A DNA stretch of 64,000 nt from Monomorium pharaonis (Eukaryota; Arthropoda; Insecta; Hymenoptera; Formicidae), in NCBI RefSeq assembly GCF_013373865.1, contig NC_050471.1, positions 9,444,050 through 9,508,049 of the forward strand. The letters run 5' to 3'. A program made the translations under genes and the position numbers. Below the pieces are notes generated by a model that saw only the letters and a program-made list of their open reading frames with translations, searched no databases and was not told the DNA's origin. Positions 48,901 through 61,693 of this stretch are shown here, one piece after another. How positions within the stretch are numbered: position 1 is the first letter of the stretch; every line of letters starts with the position of its first letter.

Positions 48901-51900
48901 CCCTCGCCACCGTGTAAGCCTCCATTCGCTCTCTTTCCTCCTCTCGCTTGCACGGGCGCGCGCGCGCGCGCGCGCGCTTTCGGCTCAATCTACGAAAGCT
49001 TATATAAATGTAATGAGACCGTGACCGGGGATGCCTCATCAATCACACCCCCTACGGCTCCCCCTCCCTGTTCTGTCCCGTTCCATCGTTGGCGTCGCTC
49101 TTCCCTATGGTCGTCTTCCGCGCCGCACATACGTCTACGTGCTACATAGACACCCTCGAACACCGCACCGGCCCGTCCGCGGTAATCCCGTGACTTAACA
49201 TCGGGCTCCGGGCTCTCCGGGTAACCGCGATTTGTTCCATTGCGCTCAGAAGTTGCGCGCCACGCCGCGCCGTTAGTTCCTCGGTCAAGAGAGTCTTACA
49301 GCCGAGTCTTACCGGAGCCTGGCTCTTGAGTAAGGCCTATTTAAGCGAAACGCTTTTCAAACGATATCCTACCGGACTGGGGCATCTCGGGGAATTTTAG
49401 AGTATCAATTTTTACCGCTATTTATAAATATATTTACAATGAACTTGCAATGGATCAGATATTCAAAGCTTGAAATTACTGTTTGTTCATAAGATTAACT
49501 GGAAGTACTAATTTATATTTATTGTCCACTTTTCGACTAAGTTTGGCGAAATAATGTGTATTTTTATATAAAATATAAAATTTATATAAAATAAATCGCT
49601 ACGCACTACGAAAAGAGCGATTTTGCTAAAGTATTAAAAAATTTAGCTAAATGCTTAGCAGAAAACTATTATGTTGAGTTATCAGAATAATTATAAAAGA
49701 CGTTTAAGTATGATAATACAAGATTTAAACATTCTGGCAATCACACATAGTTTAAGTATCTTACGTAATTATTTTGATAATCTAAATTATTTCCAGATTT
49801 GTATCAAATTAATTTTTAGCAAGATAGCCTTTTTTCTATGTACTTTCCGCTTCTTTCGAATTTCACAAATATTTTTGTCAAATAGATTAGTAGTTTCGAC
49901 ATAGATTACTTTCATGTATATTTTAAAATGAAAATGGTGACGGATATCAGTTGCCAGAGTCGAAAGCAAATTGCCGCATTCGCAAAAAATCCATAACCCA
50001 TAAATCTGTATTGATAAGCCTTACCGATGACTAGTTATGTTCAAATGAAAATTACGAAGATAGTCCAGAAAGTAAAGATTTGGCTGCAATAAATCTAAAA
50101 CAAGTAATAATTAAAAAAATGTGTTGCTTATGTAACAAGACTTTACTTATTTTTTTGCATAATCTCCATTTAACTTCAAGTACTTATAACAATTAATTTT
50201 GATTTATTAGACAACTGAACGTTCTTTATTGTTTGAATAACTCTCGTATATTAAGAATCTGAAATATGTCCTAAAATGTAAGAAATTTTAAAGCGCCATC
50301 GCGACACATGCGTAAACATCAAAAATATAAATCTCTCGATTGCAGTTTCCTTACGTTTTTGTGCATCCTAGATTAACGATCTCGTTCATTTCGTGCGAAA
50401 TGTTCGCGTGAATTCGTGCGAGTTCGCGTCTCTTACAAGATGAAGGAGGAAGGAGAGAGGAACCGAAGGACGAGCTAAAAGAGGAGGCTGTGGGAGGTGG
50501 TAGAAGGGAGAGAAACCTGACATTCGTAGGGTTGAGATGGTGATGGTGGTTGCGCCGGAGGGGAAACTCGAGGGGGAGTTTGAGGGAAGGTTAGTCGTGG
50601 GTGTAGAGAGACAGGGAGAGACGGAGAGAGTGAAAGAGAGACGCATGGACGAGGAAACGGAGGTGGAGGTGGAGGAGGATAATATTGATCCCCTCGTAGC
50701 CCCGCCCCTCCTCGCCCAGCCGACGCCATCATTATATTATCCACCATCCCTCCGACTCCGTTTCCCGACGTATCGCACACCTACGACCTCTCGAAACTCG
50801 CGAAACTATCCGGGCCGTGCACGCGCGTTGTCTTGCGTATCTCGAGAGGGACTTTCCAAAAAAGGGGAAAATCATGGAGGCTACCCTTACGCTCGCCGTT
50901 TTCGTTCCTCTTTCTTAACCTCCGCCACCCTTGTTTCGCCCCTGTGTTTTCCAACACCGTAAGGAAAGAGACAGAGAAAACGCCTCGAGGAGGAGCGTTG
51001 CCGTGGTGGCCGCGGTGAATTCGTAGCACGGTTTTCCCGAAAATCTTGCGAGGACCAGCGCGCGTGCGAAAGCGCCACTTCATTAAAAATAAATTCCGTG
51101 AAGAAGCCGACGGATATCCGAGGGCTTCGCGAGGATTTCACGCCGCAGACTCGCTTCCTCACTCCCTTTCGCTCTATCTCTCGTTCGTTGCTCCTTTTGC
51201 CTATCCATAATTCGACGCGCCTTTCTCATTTGTCTCGTAAACGTTACCTCGATGTTCCCCCATTTCTCTTTTCTACTTTCATTGTACTGTGAAGTTAGTT
51301 TTAACCCGCGCCTTTTATCTCTTTTTTTTTTTGTTCAGCAGTGCTTCATCACGGGAATTTTCGGATTTTCACATTATCGGCTTTAATAATTGGACACTTT
51401 TGTGAATAATGATTTCTGAATATTACCAAAGAACTTTGTAATTGTACAAAATGCACAGAATAAGTTGTATATACGGTATGTACATACTAGAATATCAAAA
51501 ATATGCATTGGGAAATTAAGAATTAATAAATCTTGCTTTACCCTTTGATCAATGACGCACACTTAATATGTAATACATCATAAAATTTTTAATGCAATTT
51601 AACGCCAATTCCGAAAGTCGTCATTTCTTTAGCTTTTGTTTTCCAAAATTGATTATTACGTATCACGTATTGTATCGCATGCGTGATCATTGACGTTATC
51701 GAATATTCATTATTAACATTATTCGCATTAGCGACATTATTCAAATAGCCTTTATTTCATCATTATCTAACTTGGTTGTCACATTGCGCCGCGTCACGTC
51801 ACAAAAATCATGATTGTTGTTACGAAAAGCGCAGGCAATTATTGCGCGGTGAACAAATAGGTACGACGACGTCGTCGGTAGTTACGCGCCGAAAACACGA

Positions 51901-54900
51901 CGGCGGCGGCGCGACACCACTTCGTTAAAAGTAAATTCCGTGAAGTATACCGCCGGATATCCGGGGCTTCGCGGGGATTTGACGGTGGCGCGAAGGTGGA
52001 AACCTTTTGTCTGTCGGGAATAAGCGGTTCGCCACTCGTAACTTTGAACTACTCCTACATCTCTTTGCGAAAGCTCTCGCGACACCGTCCGCGATTTATA
52101 ACAACATCCGCTTTCTCCCGCTCGTGCGCCGCCGCCGCCGCCGTCTCGCGGGAGCCGGAGGAAAAGTTCACGGCGCTAACTAATTTCTGTCGATATTCTT
52201 GAGCGCCCTGCCATTCACCCAGGCCCAATTAATCCTACTCACAGTTATGCGAAACAACGTCTCGGTAATTTTTAGGTGCCCCGTCTCGCGAGAAAATAAA
52301 TACTTTGGGTATATGAAGGTGGCAGCTGCTCGCTTATGGCAGACTCCGCTTACCGCGGCCATCATGGCCGCCAGGATGAATTTTCTCCTTCTCCCTTTTC
52401 CTCTATCTCTCTCCTCTCTTCTCCGTCTCTTCTTTCGCTTCCTCCATACGGTATTTCTTTCTATTTCAGCTTTGATCCTCCTTTTTTTTCTCTTGTCCTG
52501 AGCAGATCTTTCCTTCTCTTTCTTTCTGCGGCTCCATATGTACCCACACACGTCCTCGCACGCGAAATACACTCTCCGTCTTCTGGTCGTTGCTCCCTCT
52601 CTTCGTCCTTTTCCTTACCTCTTCCCGTGCCCTCCGCACCACCCGGCCTCTGTCTCGGGTTCCAACAGTGGCGTCTCCATAAATCTCGCTATAACGCAGA
52701 GATGGATCAGTGAGAATGGCCACGTCCGACATAGGGGAAACGGGACACGGCTGCGTTTGTATCGTCGTTGCACATACGCTGCCGTGCATATACGTGGCCG
52801 CGGTGCGCACGCGTGTGTGCTCGAGAGTGGAACACGCAGCAAACACGGCAAACCATCGGCCATCAGGAGTGGATACGAATAAAATTCGTCACGTCTGCGA
52901 CAACGAACCCCGTTTGCACGTATATCAACAACTTGGGTTCGGAATAGTCGATTTCCTCAGTCCGGAGAGGAAAGAAATTTTATGTTTGGATATACTAGAT
53001 ATTTCTTCTTTACGCCGATATATATTGATCGCTTCAATTCCGGCATATCGGTGCGGTAGGCGTTCCAAATCAAATCGAGAAATATTTGTATTACAATGCA
53101 CTGTCACAGTAACTATGAGAAATAAGCGAAACAGTCTGAACAATTATTAAGATCGAAAAGTAGCTTACGACAGTTTCGGAGTTGAGAATGAAGAGAATCT
53201 ACAAGTCACGTTGGAATTGTTGTGCAAAGTTCTTCTACTTGGACTACTTGTGTTTTAGCATTTGTATTTTATTTGTCTTTTGCAGTAGCCACGCAGATCG
53301 GAAGGATGCAGCCGACGGAACCGAGAAATCGTTCGTGTTAGAGCGTCGCGGAGGGCGGCGCTGAACGATACAAACGGCGTACGAACCGGCGCGCACGACG
53401 CGGAATGGGAAGCTGGGCTTTCTCTGTCTCTTTCTCTCTCTCGCACAGGGTGAGTAGTTTTATGGATTTTTTTATCGTTGTGCTGGTGGACCGTAACAGC
53501 TGCACAGCCGGTGGGATTCGGATATTCAATGTCGGCGTACCTGTATGGATATTAAATTAACACCCGTAAGCCGCGAGTATTAACAACTTTGCAAAAGATT
53601 ATACGAGATTATGAGCTCAAGCGGAACACGTGATTTTTAATGCCGGCGTCCCCGTCCTACTAGCTCTCGAGGCTTCTCCATTTCTTTGTAATTTATAAAT
53701 AGTTACGGCTCATTGCCCGCGTTCATCGCCGATTCGTTTCCAGTTAAATACACTTTTTCCTGTTCCCTCCTTTTTTTTAATTCGTTTAGCTGCATCGGCC
53801 TCTGTTAGGCCGTGATTCTTTCGTGATATCGGCGCAAGCTGTCTGTCTGAAAATTTATCGCGAAACGTATTAGGATCATGATTTATTTTTGTCTGGGTCT
53901 TTTTCATGAACTCAATGGAACGAATTGTCTCAACGGGAAGTATTAGATGCGTCAGTAAATGACAACTTTGAAGAGATAGATATTGTCATGTTCATTTTTT
54001 GAAATGTACATCAATATTAAATGCAAATAATATTTTATTTGCGTTATTACATATTTAGGTTTTCGCTAAATTTTTATATATTGATTAATATTTGAATTTT
54101 AAATCGTTAATTTTTTATTATAAGAAAAAGTTAGAGATGAAAAAAATTCTGAAAAAGATATTCACGTTATATTTTAATCGTTAACATGCAGTTGTTATAT
54201 CTTATTTCCCTTTGAATAAATTTATATCTCGTACTTTTTACTTTGCTTCAACGTTTATGGACAACCAAGCGCAACGATTTTATTTTGCGACGTATGTACA
54301 TATCTATTCGGACATCTTTTACAAATCAAGATCACTGACCGTTAAAACCTGGAAAGCATTTCTTATCGCGATAAATCATTGGCCGGAAGAGTGATTAATA
54401 GATTTCGAATCATTATCCGAAAATCTGTGCCGCCTCCGACTTTGACCCTGGTTATGCGATATATAAAAATATCACTGCGTAAGATAACCAGGAAAATTTG
54501 ATGCACTTAAGACTTTAATATTGTTCCGGTTCATAAAATTTTGACGTACCAAATGATAAAATTTCTTTTATCACCAAATAATCAAATCTTTTATTACCAA
54601 ATAAAACAAATTTCAATACTTTTATAAATGTATGCCTCAATAATTGTTATAATATTTAAAATTATTTATAAAATTAAGATTTGTTTATGATTAACGTAAC
54701 TCGGTATAATACACTTTACTAAATTTGATTAAAAATGAATTAAAACTGAATTTTTGAACAATTTTAAAAGCTTCGGCATTTTGCGACAGAATTCCGAAAC
54801 GCGATGCAACGTTCTGTATCAAAAATACAATACCCGATGGAAGATTAACTGCCGCCGGTTCGAATCCTGATTCGCCCGCGGAATACGCACGGTTCGCCCT

Positions 54901-56581
54901 TTGCCATTTTTCATCTCGTTCAACGTGATATTAACTTGAAAACGGCCACTCTCGGACATTACCGTAAAGCCGATCGTATCTCCGCTTCGATCTGCTCTAA
55001 AGCCGAAGCTGGGGAAACCGAAAGAAACCTTTTGCGGAATAAAAACTTACGACACCTAACATTAAATTGAATCTGAGCATCAATTTATCGTGTTAAACAT
55101 ATGTTTACCACCTACGAATAAACGCCAGATGCTTAGGTAGCCGACATGTTTAAACGTATTTATATTCAGTCTCTTCTTTAAACATACGGTCATATTTTAA
55201 ATAGAGTCTTATAAATCCAGTGAACTCTAAAATGATTGCAAATCTAGATTATCTTATAAATTATATATATATGGATCTATTTTATCTTGCTATTTTGAAT
55301 TTTTTATGAGTTACGTGCGTAAAATTTCTTTTTCATATAAAACTTTTATGAAATATATTCGATGTATCTATTAATTTATTATATACAAGTTTATTATGCG
55401 CGCGAAAGTACAACTGTCAAATCACACATGAGTATCATATCCATTTGTAATACTCTAACGAGTCTAACTGTACTAATAGTAACTCGTTATACGAGCATTA
55501 CTGCTATTACATACTCATTCTACATCTACAAAAACTGCGATGCGCTCAGCTATACGACTATTTATTTTCCTTCATTAATCGTTGCTTCGCATCGAAAAAG
55601 CGCAAGACAACCGCTAGGCAGTACTTTTCGCGTTTACCAGAACTTACGAGCTGGCGATGCCATCAGAACGGGCAAGCCAGGCAGCCAGACAGCCAGCAGC
55701 TGCCATGGATTCGACGTTAAACCCGCGTAACCGTGGACCCGCGCGGGTCGAATCGGAAACGAGGCGAGAGGCGCGGTCGCGCGGCGCGTTTGCATACGAT
55801 GCGTCGCGATGCAAATCGCGGCCCGCGTGATGCAAACGAGATACGGCGGGTGGGCGGGCGATGCATCGCGGTGAGGCCGAGTGTGTGTACCGGAATGCAG
55901 CCGAGCGTTGTGCGGCGAGGCTAAAGGTAATAATTGATATATAGCGATAGCATTGGCCGCTGACAGCCGCTAACCCGGCCGAATACGGATGACACTCGGT
56001 AATCCTCACTCTCATACCGGTTAGTGTCCACCTATATTCCGCGGCGTCCCATTTCCCATTCCCATGGTGTGTAAGCTTGACTCCTCTCTCTCTCGCTCTC
56101 ATTCTCTCCTCCCCCCCCTCTCTCTCTCTCTCTCTCTCGATGGCTCTCGTTCGCGCAACCCCTTCGCCCTCTGGACCAGGCTGAGATATACAGACGCTGG
56201 ATGTGTGTCGGTTGCGCCGCAATCAGGGGTCCGGGAGGGTGGATGATTGCGCGGCGGAGGGAGAGAGAAAGGGAACGGGAATTGGACGGAGAACAGAAAG
56301 AGAGCGAGCGAGAAGGGCAGACCTAGAGAATAGAGAAAGAAAGACAGAGCAGCACACTGCCACTGGAGGCTGGAGCACAGAGAGAGCGACTCTCGTGCAC
56401 CAGCCAGAGCGCCGCCGCGAGGTGTGCGGTGCAACCATACTAATCCGCCGATGGATTTATGGTCTTAATCACCGGCGGATTATCTCGGACAGCCGCGCTC
56501 TGCTGCCACCGACCGAAACATACGCCTGCCTCTTTGCAGATAACTGTACCCGGCTTCGCTCGACCTCTCTTTCTCGTTGTT

Positions 56582-56622
<41 letters not shown>

Positions 56623-59600
56623 ATTCTCTTTTGTTCTGTTCCTCTCGTCGACTCTTCGGTACCTTTCTCTCCAATATGACGTTTTCAGATCTTTTATCCG
56701 GTACCAAGGGATTTCTACGACGTTACGTTACGCCTGAAAACCGACTAAGTTTTTTTAAAGATAGCGCGCGTCAGTTCATATTGTGCATGGAACAAAAATC
56801 TAGTAGAAACTACTTGAACACCAGAGTTGAAGATTTCTTTTCATTTGTGAATAATTCGTTAGGATTTTCTAAAAGATTTCTTCAGCCTCTCTGCTTTACT
56901 CAACAGAAGCTTCCGTAATGAAACTTGCATCGGCTTCTTCCGGAGTGCACGTTCCATTATTTTTCATCACGACAAACAGCACGAGTTAAACACCGGGCTA
57001 ATGAGCGTCGTGTGGAAGGATGTCTTTCGCACTCGGGGTAAGCGCGCGCCACGGCAGATTTAAAATGAAGAATGCCCCCATAATGGCGTTACAGTTTGCG
57101 AACGAGCGACGGCTCGGGGATCTGCAGCGTTTTGGTACATGGCGTATAGCACCGTGGCGGGAACACCGTACCACGCTATGTGTGGTTCTATAAATCCACC
57201 AGGGCTTACTGGCGCAAAGCCTCCCCTGCGGCCTGCGCGCGGCACTCTCACCTCTTTCCCCATGTGACCTCCTATCTGCCCACTCTCTTCTACCCCCTGT
57301 GTCCCCCCGTTCCTGTGCCCCCTTGTTCACGCACACTTCTTCCGCACGCTTTTGCCGTCTTGCGATACCGACCACTCGTCGGAACGTCCCGATGAAACGC
57401 AAGCAGGCCACCGGGATTCCGAGGAGCATGTCTGGCCACTACTCGCTTGATCCGTTTCGAAGTCACTCGGGGCTTGGGCCGTTCGCGATCCGTCGTTTGT
57501 TCGCGAATCAAGTCGCGGAGACGCCGCGGCGAGAGGATTTATACAGCGCTTACGGATTTGCGAACTTTCTAACGGTCTAGTTTCTTCGACGTCGTTTCGT
57601 CGCGTTGAATGAAAAGCGTTTTCCTTTCACAACTTCGGAAAAGTCGTCAGGGAAAATATTACTCGAATTATTATCTTGTATTTGAGGTCGTTGTGATGAG
57701 ACGCGTGACCGGTCTAGAATTTCTAGCCTACATTATGTGTAAAGTGTGATTTTTCTTCAATAATTTTAAGCCACCGTGCATAACACTATTGATATTAATT
57801 GCAAGTTTACATTTATATTTATCTCTAATTTGATTATATTTTTCGATCAATATAAATTTATATAAAATAATGCAGCAATAGAAACTACGTGAAAACGTTA
57901 AAAAATTTTTTTAATAGAAACTTTTATGAATTAAATGTTTAATAATGTCTAAAATATTTCGTCATTTTTGTCTTTATCTTGTAGAAATCGTTCGTATATT
58001 TTACTAATGCACAAGAGATATCATCCGTGGTCAGCACGTTGTTGCCTTTGTAATCGATACCTCGATGCTTCAATGCACCCATTGTGAGGGTCTGTTACTG
58101 CTTCATTCATCGTGAGTTTAAATTTTTCGGCTCGTCACGTCAATGTTACTGTTACATTTTTCGCTTTTCTGAGACGATTCTTAAGAAAACAATTCTCGAG
58201 CCGTTAATGTTTCACAATGTAGATACTTAACCTGAACCGGTCGAATTAGAATTGATTACATAAATTATTAGTGATATAAAATAATAATATAATAAATTGA
58301 AATCATTTGTATTAATTTCTGTTAAAATCTATCAATTATACAGATAGACATTTTAATTGTTTTTTAATTAATTTAAATGGTTTAAAACTAAATTACTCAG
58401 TAAATATGAAAATTTTGAAACAGTTTTCGCTTAGTCATGGCTCGAATTATCTTCTACGGAAATGCATTTCTAACAATGAGATATTTGTGATTCAAACTCG
58501 CGATAAAATTTAAATTGTTCAATGTAAATAGTGATATTGTAAATTCTCTTACCCTGACTCGAGCTTCCGTAAGATTCGTACAACAAGCTATCTCTTCTCT
58601 GGTTGACATATCTGGATACCGGTTCCTCATAAACGTCATCTCCAGATTCTGAAGCTGATGCTGCGTAAAGTGTGTCCTCTGTCGCCTTTGCCTTTTATTC
58701 TTTTTGCCATCCTTATCGTCAGTATCGTTGACTCCGACTCCAGGAGAAACAACGCCACCCGCGGCACCCAATTCGTGTTTCACTTCTGGTGGAGTTCGTA
58801 CACCTGAAAAGTGTTAAGGTATCATATCTTCGACGAGACTAATATCATCTTAAATGTAGGAAACGTGTATTTTATACAATTCTTTTTCTAATAAATCATA
58901 TAAATAGTTTCTAGAGGTGTTAAAATATATATAAAAGTTATCGAGACGTTGTTATACTTGCCAAAATAATGAAAATTAAGCCAGAAGTATTATGGTCCAA
59001 CGTATTTAAAGAAGGTGCCGAAAAACAATGTGTGTACAAAGTGTTAATTAGAATAAAAAATACTAATAATATTGAAATAAACTAAAGTCACCATAATTTT
59101 TAAATTATGAATGATTAGTTACACCTACTGTGTGATTTCAAGTAAAAATTCATGTATTCAGGCGCATGACTGTATTTACATGCGTATCAATCTGTTATCT
59201 ATTATTGATTTTCACAGCTCAGGTGATATTGATTGCACAGCTGATTTTGTCTTGTAGCTTCTTATGTAGGTGCTGTATACGTATAACAATCGATAGATGT
59301 TGATAAATTGATTATTTAAAAGAATATTTATTTATTGTAATATTACAAGCAATAATTATTCATTTCATAATACTTATTGTTAGATTTAAATGCCTGTGCT
59401 TTGAATTTTTAATTTAAATGTAATTTACCTATTTTTGTATTGAAAATATAATAGAATAATACATGAATAGCCAGATCACATGAATAATTCTAATAATGAA
59501 AAGCCTATCATATATACATTTATGTATATTGAACGTTTATTAATATTTAATTTGAAATACAAGGGACATATAAAATATTCAGCGTACATTTATTTTGTAA

Positions 59601-61693
59601 GCACGTTATATATTTTGCAACGATACATTGTTATTATTACTCGCTGGACTGTTTGTCGCTGTATAGAATTTAACGTTGCATACACACAGTTATCGCGTTA
59701 CCATTCGTACTTCGAATCTCGAACTCCCGAAGGTAGAATTGCATGTGTCGCTCCATATGTTGTTTCATAATTTTCTGAAACGCGAACGCGTCTAGTACTG
59801 AACTGACGTTAACCACGATCATTGCCTACTTAATTATACGCTTATCGAATATTAGAGTACGCGATTTCAATTTCGTAATTAGGAGAGTAAAGTTGTTGTT
59901 ATTTTGTACTTTTTAATTGTTAGTGGATTAGATCAATTCCGAGTTGATCGAGATATCAAAATATCAATGCGTATTAGTGAATCATGATTAAGCCTACATT
60001 TTAATATTGGATTAATTATTTAACTCTGCGTATTAATTCACCGTTTGTACATCGCTCATTTTTTAAAATTCTACGTCGCGCGTTGTTGAAAATTCGTTCG
60101 TTTCGCTTATTTACAAGACAGCGTGAGTGCTGAACGGATTTTAGCTTCGTGCGATAATACTTTTTTCGTATTAGCCTCCCATTGCAAGCGTAGTACGCGT
60201 TACGTGTGATTAATGTCAGGAGTGCCGTGCAAAGTGTCGCGCGATCATAATTAACTGTGTCTCGCGAGAGAGTGTTGTGTTACAGCGCAGTTACAATTCT
60301 GCTACTACGTATTGCGTACGGGTTAGCGATAAATTAGGTTTTATTTTAATTTGAGATAACGAATCTGCATGAATATTTTATCAGATCCGCACAAAGACAT
60401 AGATAAATATACGTGAATGTATTAAGATATCTTTACAAAAATATAACGTTTAATAGAGCTATTACAGTAAGCGGTTTAAATCTGAAATATGCCATGAATT
60501 CGAGCACGCGCATTCTACGTGCTATTAAATTTAATCAATTTAAATCAACTTATTATAATTTCAATGTCATAGTGCCATATACTGGTAACGTCGATACATT
60601 TCTTTAAATCTTTTGAAATATGTTTACGTCAGAATGTATTTGGAAACGCAAAGTTTATCTAAAAAAAGACCGTATGCTTCAGGTTGTTTTTATAGATGAC
60701 TGTGGTATAGATACTGTGATCCCAGTGTGTATTGTAAGGGTTGAAGTTTGATTTAATTTCGTTTGATTTCGAATAGGCCTACGTTTTTAGGAAAAGCCAC
60801 TTTTTACACATTTAATTTATTGAACGAGGTAAAATTCGCTCACGGTTACCAGTTTCGCAGTTTGTCGCAAAAGTATGATGGACTCTAGAGTGAAGCACAT
60901 GCGAGAACTGACGACTCTGCCGGTTAGAACCGTTATTAGAACGGACGAAGTGAGATCCGCGGCGGAGGTTTGTTGTTAACCGGGAACATAAGACTCCGGG
61001 AGATATTTCAATTTGCGGGGATTTGGGCCGCGGGTGAGAGTGTTCCAGCTAAGTGCCGAACAAACGTGCAAACAAACGTAAGCGACCTTTTCCGTTCCTC
61101 CTGCCACTCGCCGCTATCTACCATTCCGCGCATTCGTTTCAGAACTCCGTGTAAACGCGATAGAGAGAATGGCGTCCGAATGGCCTCTCCTCCCTCTCCC
61201 CCGAACTACATTTTGATTCGAGCAAATACCGTCCCTCCCGTTACTGAATCTAATGTCGAACTTTGATATACGTATGCCCGTGCATATGTGGATATATACT
61301 TCGTATTGTTTGTAAAAAAAGCACGTTAAAATTAGGTAACAACATTATTTTTACACGATTTAATAAAATAATGATAGTAATGATTAATCGATACGAAAGA
61401 TAGAGTCATCTTTTAATACAACGGAATTAAACTGAAGAAGAGAGGAGCTTGTTTTTTTATTCATCATTTATATTGTTTTTTGCAAAGCCGAAACGTACCT
61501 TTTCGAATATCCGGCCTGTGAGTGGCATTCGTACGATTCCTTTGCTGGCCAGTGGAGTATCCACCGGAGGGTGTCGTGGGGGTCGCCCCCGGTGTACTAG
61601 GATTGCTACCACCGGGAGTGTGAGCGCCATGACTCGCGTCGAGCCTCGCGAGGCCCCCGTTGGTTTCGTCCCCGAAGTCACTCTGCGCCCAGA
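45968..61693 (-). CDS. Ptx1: Pituitary homeobox homologue Ptx1 (Pitx class), 5' end missing
   Basis: K50 paired-type homeodomain transcription factor of the bicoid-related Pitx class, acting in the nucleus in development. Minus-strand exons are 61499-61693 (disordered, Gly/Thr/Ser-rich), 58553-58803 and 45968-46786. Phases agree at both joins (G|GT, and AGG|GTC). The homeodomain begins QRRQRTHFTQHQLQ. It is split at codon 46/47 by an 11.8-kb intron, the usual site in paired-class genes, and ends VWFKNRRAKWRKKERN, with lysine at position 50. Downstream are NAMNAAAQAAADFKSGF, LYSSY, NNWAAKVPSPL, a His run, the OAR domain (SSIASLRMKAKQHSSGYG, near 46200-46250), and SPVSSRASSVGG with LSACQYA. All of these are typical of fly Ptx1. 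The first listed exon begins in phase with no in-frame ATG, so at least one upstream coding exon is missing from this model. Confidence 0.95.
48955..48977. repeat. (CG)n tract
   Basis: Alternating CG run of about 23 bp in the Ptx1 intron, with Z-DNA-forming potential. Confidence 0.9.
51074..51141. repeat. 70-bp duplicated block, copy 1
   Basis: Contains CCACTTCATTAAAAATAAAT then TCCGTGAAG, CGGATATCCG and GGCTTCGCGAGGATTT. The same order recurs at 51916-51982 with only a few substitutions. Confidence 0.75.
51916..51982. repeat. 70-bp duplicated block, copy 2
   Basis: Contains CCACTTCGTTAAAAGTAAAT then TCCGTGAAG, CGGATATCCG and GGCTTCGCGGGGATTT. Same orientation as copy 1, 842 bp away. Confidence 0.75.
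56109..56139. repeat. (CT)n tract
   Basis: CT dinucleotide run in the CpG-rich part of the Ptx1 intron. Confidence 0.85.
56576..56621. repeat. (CT)n tract
   Basis: CT-rich simple repeat in the same intron. The Ser/Leu-rich ORFs across it are artefacts. Confidence 0.85.
58804..61498. other. Ptx1 intron upstream of the homeodomain exon (2.7 kb)
   Basis: AT-rich with a GC-richer patch at 60.1-61.2 kb. I see no additional exon with matching phase and no other gene. Confidence 0.5.

Larger units (their letters stand above)
46787..58552. other. Ptx1 intron splitting the homeodomain (11.8 kb)
   Basis: No other gene is supported inside. The intron mixes AT-rich DNA with CpG-rich islands at about 47.1-47.7, 48.0-49.3, 50.4-51.2, 51.8-52.9 and 55.6-57.6 kb. 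These are plausible enhancers or alternative promoters. It also contains a repeated 70-bp block and simple repeats, listed separately. Confidence 0.6.

Noticed and set aside
54840..54890. tRNA-like T-arm (GGTTCGAATCC)
   Set aside because: The flanking bases do not form the T stem, and no acceptor, D or anticodon arms are present.
55644..56222. 192-codon minus-strand ORF
   Set aside because: GC-rich and crosses a (CT)n tract; no motif and not in phase with Ptx1 exons.
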